A stretch of DNA of 64,000 nucleotides from Perognathus longimembris pacificus (taxonomy: Eukaryota > Chordata > Mammalia > Rodentia > Heteromyidae). Of the stretch, positions 51,436-62,500 are shown one piece after another (position 1 is the stretch's first letter; each line of letters opens with the position of its first letter). A program made the translations under genes and the position numbers. Under the pieces are notes generated by a model. It was not told the origin of the DNA. It worked only from the letters and a program-made list of their open reading frames with translations, and searched no databases. Location: the NCBI RefSeq assembly GCF_023159225.1, contig NC_063161.1:7401795-7465794 (forward strand), in the 5' to 3' direction.

Positions 51436-54400
51436 GTCCGGGGGGCGGGGGGGGGGGAGCGGGGCGCCCCCGGGGGTGGGGACGGGGGGCGGCGGGGCGC
51501 GCGTGACCGCGTCCCCCACGCAGGCCCCGTGTCCAGCATGCTGGTGACCCGCTTCGGCTGCCGCCCCGTCATGCTGGTGGGCGGGCTGCTGGCCGCGGCC
51601 GGCCTCGCGCTCGCCTCCTTCGCCACGCGCCTCCTGGAGCTCTACCTGACGGCCGGCGTGCTCACAGGTGTGTGGGGGGGTGCTCCCCGGACCCCGCGGT
51701 GCTCCCCAGCCCCCAGGTGCTCCCCGTCCTCCCCAGTGCCCCTTCTTCCTCCAGCCCCATGGTGCTCCCCGCTCTCCTCGGTGCTCCCCGCTCTCCTCAG
51801 TGCTCCCCGTCACCCTCGATGCTCCCAGTCCCCAGCGGTGTTCCCCCTCTTCTGTGATGCTCCCCATCCCCCACGGTGCTCCCCACCCCCCCGCGGTGCT
51901 CTTCATCTCCCGCGATGCTCTCCCGCCCTCCCCAGTGCTCCCCATCCCCCATAGTGCTCCCCACCCGCCCCCTCGCAGTGCTCCCCGTACTCCCCATCCC
52001 CATGGTGCGCCCATCCCCTGACATGCTCCCCGCCCTCCCCCTCCCCCGCGGTTCTCCCCATCCCCCGTGGTGCTCCCCATCCCCCCGCGGTGCTCCCCCT
52101 CCCCCGTGGTGCTCCCCATCCCCCCGCAGTGCTCCCCATCCCCCTGCGATGCTCCCCGCCCTCCTCGGTGCTCCCCCTCCCCCGCGGTGCTCCCCACCCC
52201 GACGGTGCTCCCCATCCCCCCGCGGTGCTCTCCCCCCCCCCCCCGCCCTCCCCACCGCTGGGCTCAGGCCCCGGGCCCCGCGCCCTCCCCGCAGGCCTGG
52301 GCCTGGCCCTCAACTTCCAGCCGTCGCTCATCATGCTGGGGCTGTACTTCGAGCGCCGGCGCCCGCTGGCCAACGGGCTGGCGGCGGCGGGCAGCCCCGT
52401 GTTCCTGTCGGCGCTGTCGCCGCTCGGGCAGCTGCTGCTCGAGCGCTTCGGCTGGCGCGGCGGCTTCCTGCTGTTCGGCGGCCTCCTGCTGCACTGCTGC
52501 GCCTGCGGGGCCGTCATGCGGCCGCCGGGGCCCGCGCGGCCCGCGCCCAGCGCGGCGGGGGCGGGGGCGGGGGCGGGGGCGGAGGAGGCGGCGGACGGCG
52601 CGGGTCCGCGCCTGCGCGGGGCGCCCCCCCGGCCCCCGGGGGACCCCGCGCCGCCGCCTGCTGGACGTGGCCGTGTGCACCGACCGCGCCTTCCTCGTGT
52701 ACGTGATCACCAAGTTCCTGATGGCGCTCGGCCTCTTCGTGCCCGCCATCCTGCTGGTGAACTACGCCAAGGACTCGGGCGTGCCCGACTCCGAGGCCGC
52801 CTTCCTGCTGTCCATCGTGGGCTTCGTGGACATCGTGGCGCGGCCGGCGTGCGGGGCCCTGGCGGGCCTGGCGCGCCTGCGGCCCCACGTGCCCTACCTC
52901 TTCAGCCTGGCCCTGCTGGCCAACGGGCTCACCGACCTGAGCAGCGCGCACGCGCGCTCCTACGGCGCCCTCGTGGCCTTCTGCGTCGCCTTCGGCCTCT
53001 CGTACGGCATGGTGGGCGCGCTGCAGTTCGAGGTGCTCATGGCCACCGTGGGCGCGCCCCCGCTTCCCCAGCGCGCTCGGCCTGGTGCTGCTCGTGGAGG
53101 CCGTGGCGGTGCTCATCGGACCGCCCTCCGCCGGTGCGCCCCGCACGAGGAACCCCCCACACCCCCCCCCAGCCCCAGGGAAGCCCCTCCCTGTCCCCCC
53201 GCAGAGTCCATGGGGATGGAGGGACCCTGGCAGCCCCTGGCCGCAGGGGAAAGGCCAGGAAGAAACCAACACTGCGGCCCACCGGCCCAGAGGCCTTGTG
53301 AAGTGGGGGTGCTTATTTTTTTTTTTAAATTTGTGTTGTTTTTTTTGGCCAGTCCTGGGGCTTGGACTCAGGGCCTGAGCACTGTCCCTGGCTTCCTTTT
53401 GCTCAAGGCTAGCACTCTGCCACTTGAGCCACAGCGCCACTTCTGGCTTTTTCTATATACGTGGTGCTGGGGAATCGAACCCAGGGTTTCATGTAGTATA
53501 TGAGGCGAGCACTCTACCACTAGGCCACATTCCCAGCCCGAGGGGGTGCTTTTCTTGTTTTGCACAACAGGGAACTGAGGCACAGGAGGTTTTGCACAAC
53601 TGTAAACCTAGAGTGAGAGCATGATTTGCCCTACCTTGAAAGCAAGCATCTGGATGTTTTAGTGTCTTACTCTACACACGCGCACACACACGAACAAGGC
53701 AGGGACTTTGTCTTTGGGGGCCAGCCCTGGGGCCACAAGCCAAGTGGGGGTGTTCCGTGGGCAGCTGGAGGAGAGAGGCATTGCTTCTCTTCGCCACCCC
53801 CTCCCCCACTGCTGGGCACCGTCCTCTCTGGCCGGGGAAATGCCGTCAGGGTGGGCATCCCAAGGGGGCGGGCAGAGCATGCGCAGACATGGGTGTGCTT
53901 AGGGAACTAAGACTGGAAAGGTGGAGAGGGGGGGACAGTGGGGTATGCCTGAGTTGTGTTACTGCGGTAACAACAGAGCCTGCTTCTGAGCGAGAGAGGC
54001 CACAGACAGTCAGACCAGGGCGGCCAGGCCGCAGGCTGAATCGCAGGCCGCGATGGGGTCCCCCTTGGCTGGGCCTGGGCTGAGCGCTGCAGGGGTGGGT
54101 GCGGGAGGGAGGGGCGGGGGCGGCTGACTGGTCAGGGATCCGGGGTGCGGAGGGCAGGATCCCTCAAGGGACTGGGCTTAGGCAGCCGGCTCAGGGGACG
54201 CCAGGGACCCCCCCAACGCCCACGGCCTGGTGTGCGCAGCCACAAGAATGTCCCCCAGAGAGGGAGGGCAAAGCGCAGGGGGAACCACGCCTTGGGGGGG
54301 GGGGAAATAGGGGTGATTTCCGGGAACCAGGAAAGTGCATGCTTAGCATGAGTCAGGCCCCAGGTTTGCTCCCCAGAGGAAAGAGGTTCCCAGGTGTGAA

Positions 54401-55149
54401 AGCGCTGCGTGCACTTGATGGAAACGTCAGGGAAGAGGAGGCCACGGGCCCTAGTTGAGGCCGACGGGCTGAGGCCGGCCTCCGGCCTGTGCCGCGTTCA
54501 GTGTGGGGTGCGCATGGCCCCGGGAGGGACGAGGCGGGGGGGACCCGGCGCTCAGCCCCGACGAGCAGGAAGAGGAGCGATGGGGGACCCGGGAGGGCAG
54601 GCCGGAGGCAGGCACAGCCACTGAGAGCTTGAATTAGGGGGGCGGTGGGTGGGGGGCTTTTACACCTCAAAGAGCTGCCTAGGAAACCCCGGCCGGGGGG
54701 AAAGGACACGGCGTCCGGGATGGCGGCATCCGTGGGAGGTGTTTGCCAGGCAGAAACACATAGGGGCCCCGGCACCGGCGCCTCCCGCGAAATCAGGAGG
54801 GGTCGGGGAGCCCCGGGCAGGGCCTGACCTCCCTCCCCCGCCCCCAGGCCGCCTGGTGGATGCACTGAAGAACTACGCCATCATCTTCTACCTGGCCGGC
54901 TCCGAGGTGGCCCTGGCGGGGATCTTCATGGCCGCCGCCACCTTCTGCTGCCTTCGACGCCGCGCTCAGGACGCCCCGGCCCGCCCGGCCTCCGAGGGCG
55001 AGGGCGGCGCCAGCGACGCGGAGGAGGCCGAGGCCGAGGCCCAGGCCGACCCGGAGCCGCCGCCGGCTGACGCCGAGGCGCTGAGCCCGCTCGCCGGGTC
55101 CCCGGAGGCCGAGGCGGAGGCCAGGCCGAGCCTGGAGGCGCCCGTGTAG
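51244..55149 (+). CDS. SLC16A8: SLC16A8 (MCT3): proton-coupled lactate transporter
   Basis: Four coding exons from ATG 51244 to TAG 55147-55149, about 491 residues after correction (human 504). MCT3 exports lactate with a proton across the basolateral membrane of retinal pigment epithelium. Seen: the MCT signature [13 protein letters not shown] in helix 1, the helix-5 motif [18 protein letters not shown], a long hydrophilic central loop (about 52510-52660), and the helix-8 region [11 protein letters not shown] with the conserved D and R. An acidic C-terminal tail follows. The first eight codons of human are partly missing (MGAGPPDGG). Three single-base indels (51351, about 52624, about 53057) break the frame as written. 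The donor of the first coding exon is GTCCGG, weaker than usual. Confidence 0.94.
51524..51667 (+). CDS. SLC16A8: SLC16A8 coding exon 2
   Basis: [47 protein letters not shown]: transmembrane helices 2-4. Acceptor 'cccacgcag', donor GTGTGT. Intact. Confidence 0.95.
51668..52255. repeat. ~20-bp minisatellite filling SLC16A8 intron
   Basis: Around 25-30 degenerate units of 'ggtgctccccatccccccgc' type, beginning at the 5' splice site and ending about 40 bases before the next exon. The long proline/serine-rich frames through it are artefacts. Confidence 0.93.
52295..53133 (+). CDS. SLC16A8: SLC16A8 coding exon 3 (main transporter exon), two insertions
   Basis: [20 protein letters not shown] through [18 protein letters not shown] in one frame. 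After an extra base in the C/G runs near 52624-52640, it reads [19 protein letters not shown] through [14 protein letters not shown] in a second. After an extra C at 53057-53061, it reads [18 protein letters not shown] in a third. Corrected length 837. Donor GTGCGC. Confidence 0.92.
53310..53543 (-). repeat. IDL-Geo SINE, antisense
   Basis: T-run, 'ggccagtcctggggcttgga', 'gagccacagcgccacttctg', 'ggggaatcgaacccagggt', closing 'cacattcccagcc'. Confidence 0.9.
53544..54847. other. SLC16A8 last intron, no other recognised element
   Basis: Unique GC-rich sequence with a short CA-rich stretch near 53676-53692. No exon signature. Confidence 0.4.
54848..55149 (+). CDS. SLC16A8: SLC16A8 last coding exon
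   Basis: [39 protein letters not shown] (helix 12), then an acidic E/A-rich cytoplasmic tail ending APV-stop. Acceptor 'gcccccag'. Intact. Confidence 0.94.
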
Positions 55150-55325
55150 CCTGCCTCCCCGGGGGGCGGCCCGGGCTCGGGAAGATGGCGCCCCCTCAGG
55201 GCCACGCGGCCTTCCCGGACATCTGCGGGCTCCCCCCGCCCCCGGCTGCCCTCCCCCCCAGGCTCCCCCCCCCCAGACGGACCCGCAGGAACCCCAGGCC
55301 ATAAAGCTCAGCTGAAAGACGTTGC
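55150..55325 (+). other. SLC16A8: SLC16A8 3' UTR with variant poly(A) signal
   Basis: CATAAA at 55300-55305 is the nearest signal. A stronger plus-strand AATAAATAAA lies at 55886-55895, inside the opposing PICK1 3' UTR. Confidence 0.6.
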
Positions 55326-55814
55326 TCCTGCCTCCTCGGGCTTCGGCCTCCCCCCCCCGCCCCCGCCCCGGGGCGAGGGGGCTTGGGGCAGGGGTGGGTG
55401 GGAAGAGGGACCCAGACAGCAACGCTGCCGCCTGTGCCGCCCGCACGCGCGAGACCCGGTCGCCATCCAAGGGCGCCTGTCCTCCAGGGGCTGCCAGGCC
55501 CTCGCCTGCCCCCCCTTCCCCCCCAAGATCTTGCCCAGAACCGCATGCCTACGGCTGCACTGTAGGCGGGAAGGCCCGCACTTCCCACCCGCCCCGAGCC
55601 CAGCACAAGGCCCCGCGTGCGGCCGAGGGCGCCGTCTCCCACACCCCGGGGGCTCCCGACGGGACACCGCGGGGTGACAAAGCTCTGGGTTCCGAGTTCA
55701 GACCCCGCCCTGTCCCGCTGCGTGCGTCTCCGCAGCGCCGCTCCCCGGGGCGCCCCACCCTCCCCAGCTCGGGGAGGGGGCGAGGGGCCGAGGCCGCCGC
55801 CAAGAGCCGGGCTG

Positions 55815-56262
55815 TCCAGGTTCCAGTTTATTCGGTAGAGGCCCGGCGCCCAGCCCCGTCCATGAGGGGCTGAGCCCGGTTACAAAATAAATAAAGGCCT
55901 TTGAGGTGTGCGCGGGACGCGGGCCCCCGCCCGGCCCGGCCGCCGCCCCAGCCCCCGCAGCCGGGAGGGAGGGGCGCGCAGGGGTGGCGCCGCCAGCCCC
56001 GCCCCTCTTCCTGCCCGAGGCGGGGCCGGGGCGGGGGCGGCTCGTCCCCTGGCCGGGGGCGTGGGAAGGGAGAGGGCCGGCGTCGGGGGCCCAGGCCCGG
56101 GCCCCGGTGCTTTTCCCGGGCAGGAGCCCGGATCGGCTGTGCGAGGACAGAGGAGCCGGGAGGCGGGCGCCCCAGCCGAGCCCGCAGGCCTTTATGCCGC
56201 CCTGCCCGGCCCGGCCCCGCGGCCGGGAGCCTGGCGCGGCCCGTCCCGGCCCCGCGGGGCGC
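55815..56262 (-). other. PICK1: PICK1 3' UTR with poly(A) signal
   Basis: On the minus strand, the sequence after TGA (56263) ends with AATAAA at 55832-55827. It converges on SLC16A8. Confidence 0.82.
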
Positions 56263-56531
56263 TCAGGAGTCGCACCAGCTTCCGCCCTGGTCCACGGGCC
56301 CTGCGGCCCCGCGGGCCTCCCGGGGCTGCTCGGGGGCCTGGGCCGCGTCCTCCTCCTCCTCGTCCTCGCCGTCGGTGAACTCGCCCTGCTGGGGGCCGTA
56401 GGCCAGCGTGGTGTGCGCCAGGTCCACCTCGATGGGGAAGACGTCGGCGTCCCGCAGCACCGCGTAGCAGTCGTTGTAGTACTTGGACATGGTGGACACG
56501 AAGCGCTGCAGCTGGAACACGATGTCCTGGA
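56263..56531 (-). CDS. PICK1: PICK1 last coding exon
   Basis: QDIVFQLQRFVSTMSKYYND, CYAVLRDADVFPIEVDLAHT, TLAYGPQQGEFTDGEDEEEE, ending GGSWCDS-stop. Acceptor 'ccgccccag'. The acidic run modulates lipid binding in the family. Confidence 0.96.
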
Positions 56532-59500
56532 CTGGGGCGGGGGACGGGGCCGCTCAGGTGGCCGCAGGACCCCCACTCCCACCTCCCTGGCCGCCCCACC
56601 GGCGACCTCAGAGCCCCGGGTTCGAGGAGCCCAGGGGGCCATCGGCGTGGGACACGGGAAGTGGACGGGCTCCTGCCCCTGCCTCGCCCTGGGGCCCTGG
56701 GGGGTCTTTACCTCCCCCGGGGCTGTTTGCCGGTCTCTGGCACGGGAGGGGCTGTCGCGGGCGGGAGTGGGGGAGCCCTCCCCCCAGCCCTCACCGTGCT
56801 TCTGGTCCAGCAGCTCCATCTTCTCCAGCACGTCCTTGCGCATCTGGGAGAAGCGCGCGCGCGCCTCCTGGCGGCAGCGCAGGATCAGGCGGTACTCGTA
56901 GTTGCCGGTGCTCACGCGGTACAGGGGCTCCCCGAGGGCCTGGGGCAGAACAGGCCTACCTCAGGGCAGATGGGGTGGGGCAGATGCGGTCCCGGCCCAG
57001 CGCCCAGGGCACCACACTGCGCCCGCCACCGTGGACCCTTCCTGCTCCGTGTCGCTGACAGTTACAAGTGGGGAGCAGGAGCTTTGCAGGGAGGAAAACT
57101 GGCAACAAAAACCGAAGCCCCTGCTGGGCGCCAGTGACTCCCGCCTGTCATCCTAGCTACTCAGGAGGCTGAGACCTGAGGATCGCGGTTCAAAGCCAGC
57201 CCGGGCAGGAAAGTCCCTGAGACTCATCTCTAGCGAACTATCATAAGACTGGAAGTGGCGCTTGTGGTTGAAGTGGTAGAATGCTAGCTAGCCTTGAGCT
57301 GAAGAACCCAGGGACGGTGCCCAGGCCCAGAGTTCAAGCCCCAGAACCGGCAAAAACAAAACCAAACCCTAAGCCCTTGTCACATCCGATAACGAGCAGC
57401 GGTCATAAAGTAATCCTGACAGCAGAAAGGACAAGCTCAGGAAGGGTGACGGGGGACAGCTTCTCCCTGCAGGAGCCTTGCAGACTGGCGGGGCCTTGGG
57501 GGGAGCTAGCCAGCACTGGTAGCTCAGAGGGGCTGGGGGTCGTAGAGTGGACCCCAAAACTACAGGAACAGAGTCCGGCCAGGCCCCAGCCGACCAACCC
57601 CTCCCCTCCCCCCCAGCTAGCCTGACTGAAGCCAGCAGCTAGAGAAGGTCCTGGGATCTCCCCCAGAGTCTCCCCTGCCCGGCCGGGCCCCCGGCCCCCG
57701 CGGGACTCACGATGCAGCTGTATTCCTCGTCGTCCATCTCCTTCACCTTCAGGCAGTAGGACTGCGGGGCGGAGGGGGCCGGGCGGTCAGGGGCGGAGCC
57801 TCCGGGCCCATCCGGAGGGCAGAGCTTGAGGGCTTAGGGAGGCCTGGGGAGGGCCCGGCGGGTGGACCAGGGCAATTCAGCCCCCAAGGGGTGCTCTGGA
57901 GCCTCGGGGTGCGTGGGGGGCGCGAGGCCCCCGGAGGGCACAGCGCACGGGGACGGCGCCGCCGTGGGCCCCGCCCGGCCACCTGCGGCCCGCTCGCTCA
58001 CCAGGTACTCAAACTTCACGTCGAGGTACTTCTTGATGGTGAGGCGCGTGTCCGGGATGGCTTTGTTGAGGTACGTGTTCAGGTCTGTCAGCATCTGGGA
58101 GGGGGTGGGGGGGACGCTCAGGCGTCACGGACACGCGGGGGCCGTCGGCCAAAGGCACACACTGGCCGGCGGTGCCTCCGTGACGGCGCGGGGCCGGCGG
58201 CCCTGTGGCCCGGGAGGTGCGGGGGCTTACGGTGGGTGACCAAGCCGGGACCGACACCCTCGCCAGGCCTCCGGCACAGGACGGGTCTGCACACCGCTCG
58301 TCCCCCCCCCCCCCCCCGCAAGCTGGACACGCGCTCAACTGGACCCACCGGCTTGATGGTTTTCAGCAGCCGAATGCCAAACTTCTCGATGCTTCGATGG
58401 GCGTCAGCAAACTTCACAAAAGCCTCGCTGGCGGCTGGCTGGGGCTCCCGCACCCCAATCACAGAGAACACGTCCCCAAAGGCTGCATGACAAGTTTGCC
58501 TTGAAGGCTGTCCCTACTTGACCCCCTAATGGAGAAGCCAGGGGTTTGTGGGGGCCTGACAGGCTGGAAGGCAGGTCCCCATGGGGTCTCTAGCCAAAGG
58601 GACACCTGGCCCTAGGTGGACAGAGGAGGCCACGCCCTCATCCCGGAGCTGCCCCGTTCCCCAGCTGGCCAGCAGGGGGAGGCCGCTGTCCCAGGACACA
58701 CTGCCCCTTACAGAAAGGGTGGCCAGGGCTGGGGATATGGCCTAGTGGTAGAGCGCTTGCCTCATATACATGAAGCTCTGGGTTCGATTCCCCAGCACCA
58801 CATATATAGAAAATGGCCACAAGTGGCGCTGTGGCTCACGTGGCAGAGTGCTAGCCTTGAGCGGGAAGAAGCCAGGGACAGTGCTCAGGCCCTGAGTCCA
58901 AGGCCCAGGACTGGCAAAAAAAACAAAACAAATAAACAAAAAGGGTGGCCACTTTCGGTCTGGCCTTGGGCCCAGACAGGGGTACGGGAGGAGCGGACAG
59001 GGGTGCCAAGTGCCAGGAAGAGCCCGCCACCGTGCAGGGCGTGGGCTGGACAGGGGTGCAACTGGCCTGGGGCACGTGGCGGGTTTGGGGTGCCATTACC
59101 CCGGTGTGTCTGGGACAGCTCGTAAAATGCCCGCAGGAGGTTCTTGGTGTGCTCCGTCATCCCTGCGGGAGACACCAGTGAGAGAGGGAGGAAGGGCAGG
59201 GCACACCCACCCCTCCCCACCCCGGGCTCCACAGTGGCTTCCCACAGCCCCGCCCTCGTGGGGTGGGTGGGGATCCCGGGGCATCGCCGGCTCACCGCCC
59301 ACCTCTGTACAGCTCTGCCGTCCTCTCCAGCTCCTCTAGCCTCTTCACAAGCCCGTCTGCAGGGGGTGGGGGTGGGGGGGGGACGGGACAGCGGGAGAGG
59401 AGGTCAGGGCCGGGGAAGGGAGCAGCAGCCTCCAGGATCTGAGGCGGTGGCAGGGGGTGCTGGACCCTCCCGGCTGGGGCGCCCCGGCACACTGGAGGCC

Positions 59501-62500
59501 TCCCCCAAGGCCAGGAGGGACGACCCGGGGGCCCGATGGACGGGGCTGGCACGGGGGGTGCGCAGCAGGTGGGGGGGTGCTCGTCTCAGCACTGCTTCAT
59601 AGGGGTTTGCTGAGCCCCTGCCGGGCGCCCACCACGGTGGTCCAGAGCCCTGTCCTTGGGGGCCCCGGGGGCGGGATGCCAGGCGGGGGCTCGGCGGTGA
59701 CCAGCACGGGAGGAGAGCGTGGGGCAGACGCCCGGGGCCTCGCCTGGGCAGGGCAGGGCGGGGGAGAGGGAAGGAGGGGGCGCCGGGGGCAGCTTCGGGG
59801 GGCGGCCCTGCGGCCTCCACGGCCTGGCTCCCTCGAGCCCGGCCGCCGAAGCGCCGCGCGGGCCTTGTTTTTCGCTGGGTCACGGGACATCGTGACAGCT
59901 TCGGTTTTAGAAACTCTATTTACGGCTGGTGCGATTGCAAGGATGGGGGGGGGCGGCGAGAAAAACACAACCGCCGGTTCCAATTCCGTCTCCGTGCATG
60001 GCAGCTACAGTAGCAGGATTCGTAGACACCGGGGGGACGGAAATAGCAGGCGCCGCCGGCCGGCCCCGTTCGGAGCGCACTGCGGCCCCGCCCCCGCCCC
60101 CCAGCCAGTGAGGCCGCGCGCCCGCCCGCCCGCCCGGCCGGGCCGGCAATTTACGGAGGTATTTATAGCTCCCTCTGCGTGCGGGCGGGCGCGGCGATGC
60201 TATTTATAAGCCCGGGCTCGGGGAGGCGGGCGCGGGCCCCGTGCTCCGCTCGGTTGGCCTCCCCCGGGGAGACGGCGCGCGCACGTGCGTCTGGGCGAGT
60301 GTGAGTGCGCCCGCCCTCGGCGGCGGGCACCCGGGGCGGCGGCGCCACCTCCAGGACGAGGACGGAGCGGAGGGGGGCGGCGCAGGGGGGGGGGCGGGGG
60401 AGGAGCGGGCGGGGCGGGCCCTGGCTCTGGGGGAGCCCGGCGACTGCAGGTGACCGCCAGGCCAGGCCTGCGGGGCCCCTAGGCCCGGGCGGGAGGGCGG
60501 AGGGGACTCACCGTTGCAGAGGATGGCTCTGCTCAGGCCCAGGGCGTCCGCCGTCCCTGAACTCATGTTCTCCACCAGCCGGTGCTTGACCTTCTTCAGC
60601 ACTGGGGCCGGGAGGGAAAGGTCCCAAGTGGGTTCGGGGCCGGTTCCCAGGGCTCCACTGGGTTTGGTATGAAGTGGGGGGGAGGGGGTCCTGAGGCACT
60701 GCAGGGGGTGGGCATGCTGAAAGGGAACCTGCCGTGCTCAGCCCCGGGGCCTGGCAAAAGCCATCACCCAGAGCCCAGCCCTGCTCAGGCTCAGAAATGG
60801 CTGACGGCCCAGCCAGCCAGCCAGGGCCTTCCTTCCTCTGCGGGTGACCTAGGCAAGGGGCAGGGAGGGAAGGAGGAAGTTGGCCCGGGCTAGCGGCCTT
60901 GGGCCTTGACTCGGTCACTGCACGGACAGCCTAGAGCTTGGAGGGAGCGTGGACGGGCAGCTGAGGGTTCCAGGGCAACGGCCTTCAGCTGGCCAGGCTC
61001 TTAAGGGGGGCGGACTTGAGGGGACCATGTGCTTGCCAGAGGGCCGCCAAGCTCCCTGGCCCTCGGGCCCCTCTGTCACGCCAGAGGATCTGAAAGCCAC
61101 CGTCCTGTTCCTAGTCTCTCTTTTCAGACTGTCTTATTACGTGGTTCCGGCTGGCCTCAAACTCATGATTGTCTTGCTTCAGTCTCCCAAGTACTGGGAT
61201 TACGGGATGGGTCACCAAGTCCAGCCCACTGTCTCAGAGGTCCCACAGAGCAAGGCCTGGTCCTCCAACAGGGGGCACCCATGAGCAAGCGTGCCCTGTG
61301 CCAAGCCTAAGGTCCCGGGCACAGCCCGGGTCTCCCGGGCACAGGAGGCAGGAGGCGGCAGCAGGAAAGGCGTGGGTGGACACAGACGCAGGCCGGCACT
61401 GGGCTGCTCTGGGCTGGGGCGAGCCCTGAGCTGGCCTACGGTGGTGGCTCTAGGGCAGCAAGGAGGCAGAAATGGTGGCTGGGGAGGGAGGGAAGGGGGC
61501 ACAGCGGGGAGCGGTGGGGGAAGGAACACCCCAGCCCCCCTTCCTGGCTCTCCTGTTGCGGCCCGGCTTACCGATGTCCAGGGACATGCCCTGCTTGGGG
61601 TCGGCCTGCAGCTTGTTGTAGTGGATGGTCACCTCGCCCTGCAGGGGCAGCGCAGGTGCTTGCGATCGCGTCTCCTGGACCCCGGGGCCCTCCCTGGTGA
61701 GCACTTCCTGCACCCTGGGGCAGGGGGCCCCCCAGAAGCCCAATCCAGCAACACAAGGCACCAAGGAACAATGTCTCAGGACTGGTCAAGGGAGCTGAGG
61801 GGCGGCTTCCCTGACCAGGGTAGGCCAGGCCCCTGATCACAAGAGACCACCACCCCAACTACAGGAGCCCCCCGCCCCCCAGCCTGGGAGGTCACCTTCC
61901 CAACCAAAGGACATGGTCACTCTGGCCCTTAGCACTCCTTAAGGTCCTTGAGCCTGGAACTGAACCCATCCAAACCAAGATAGGCTCTGAACAGGGAGTC
62001 CCCAGGGGAACAGACGGGTGGAAGTGCCCCGCCCTGGCCTAGGGCTCCCGGCCATACTGGAAATGGCCATCTGGTGCAGGCTTCATCCAGCTGCCGGGAG
62101 GCTGCCTGGTGCAGGGGATGCTGTGGCGAGGTCTTGGGGGCGGCTGGGGGGGGGCGGGGAGCAGGGGGCAGGAGGCATGCGACGCCGGCTGGGGTGGGAA
62201 GGGGTGTGCCCGCCCTCCCGCTCCAAGCCCGGCTGGCGTCCTTCCAGCCCACCGGCTCGTGACCATGGAGGTCTCCGTGGCGGGGCGCCGGCTCCCTGGG
62301 CCTCCCTGGGCACACCCCCCTCTCCCACAGGCCCAGCACAAGTCTCCCCCCCCCCAGCGTGATTCAGGTTGACTGAAAAGGGGGGAGGAGCCACGGGGGG
62401 CCCTGTGCAGCCCCCCCCCTCACCTTCACCTCCTGGATCATCTTCGCCACCTCCACCTTGGTCTTCCCTTTGATCGACCTGCCGTTGACACCAGTGATCT

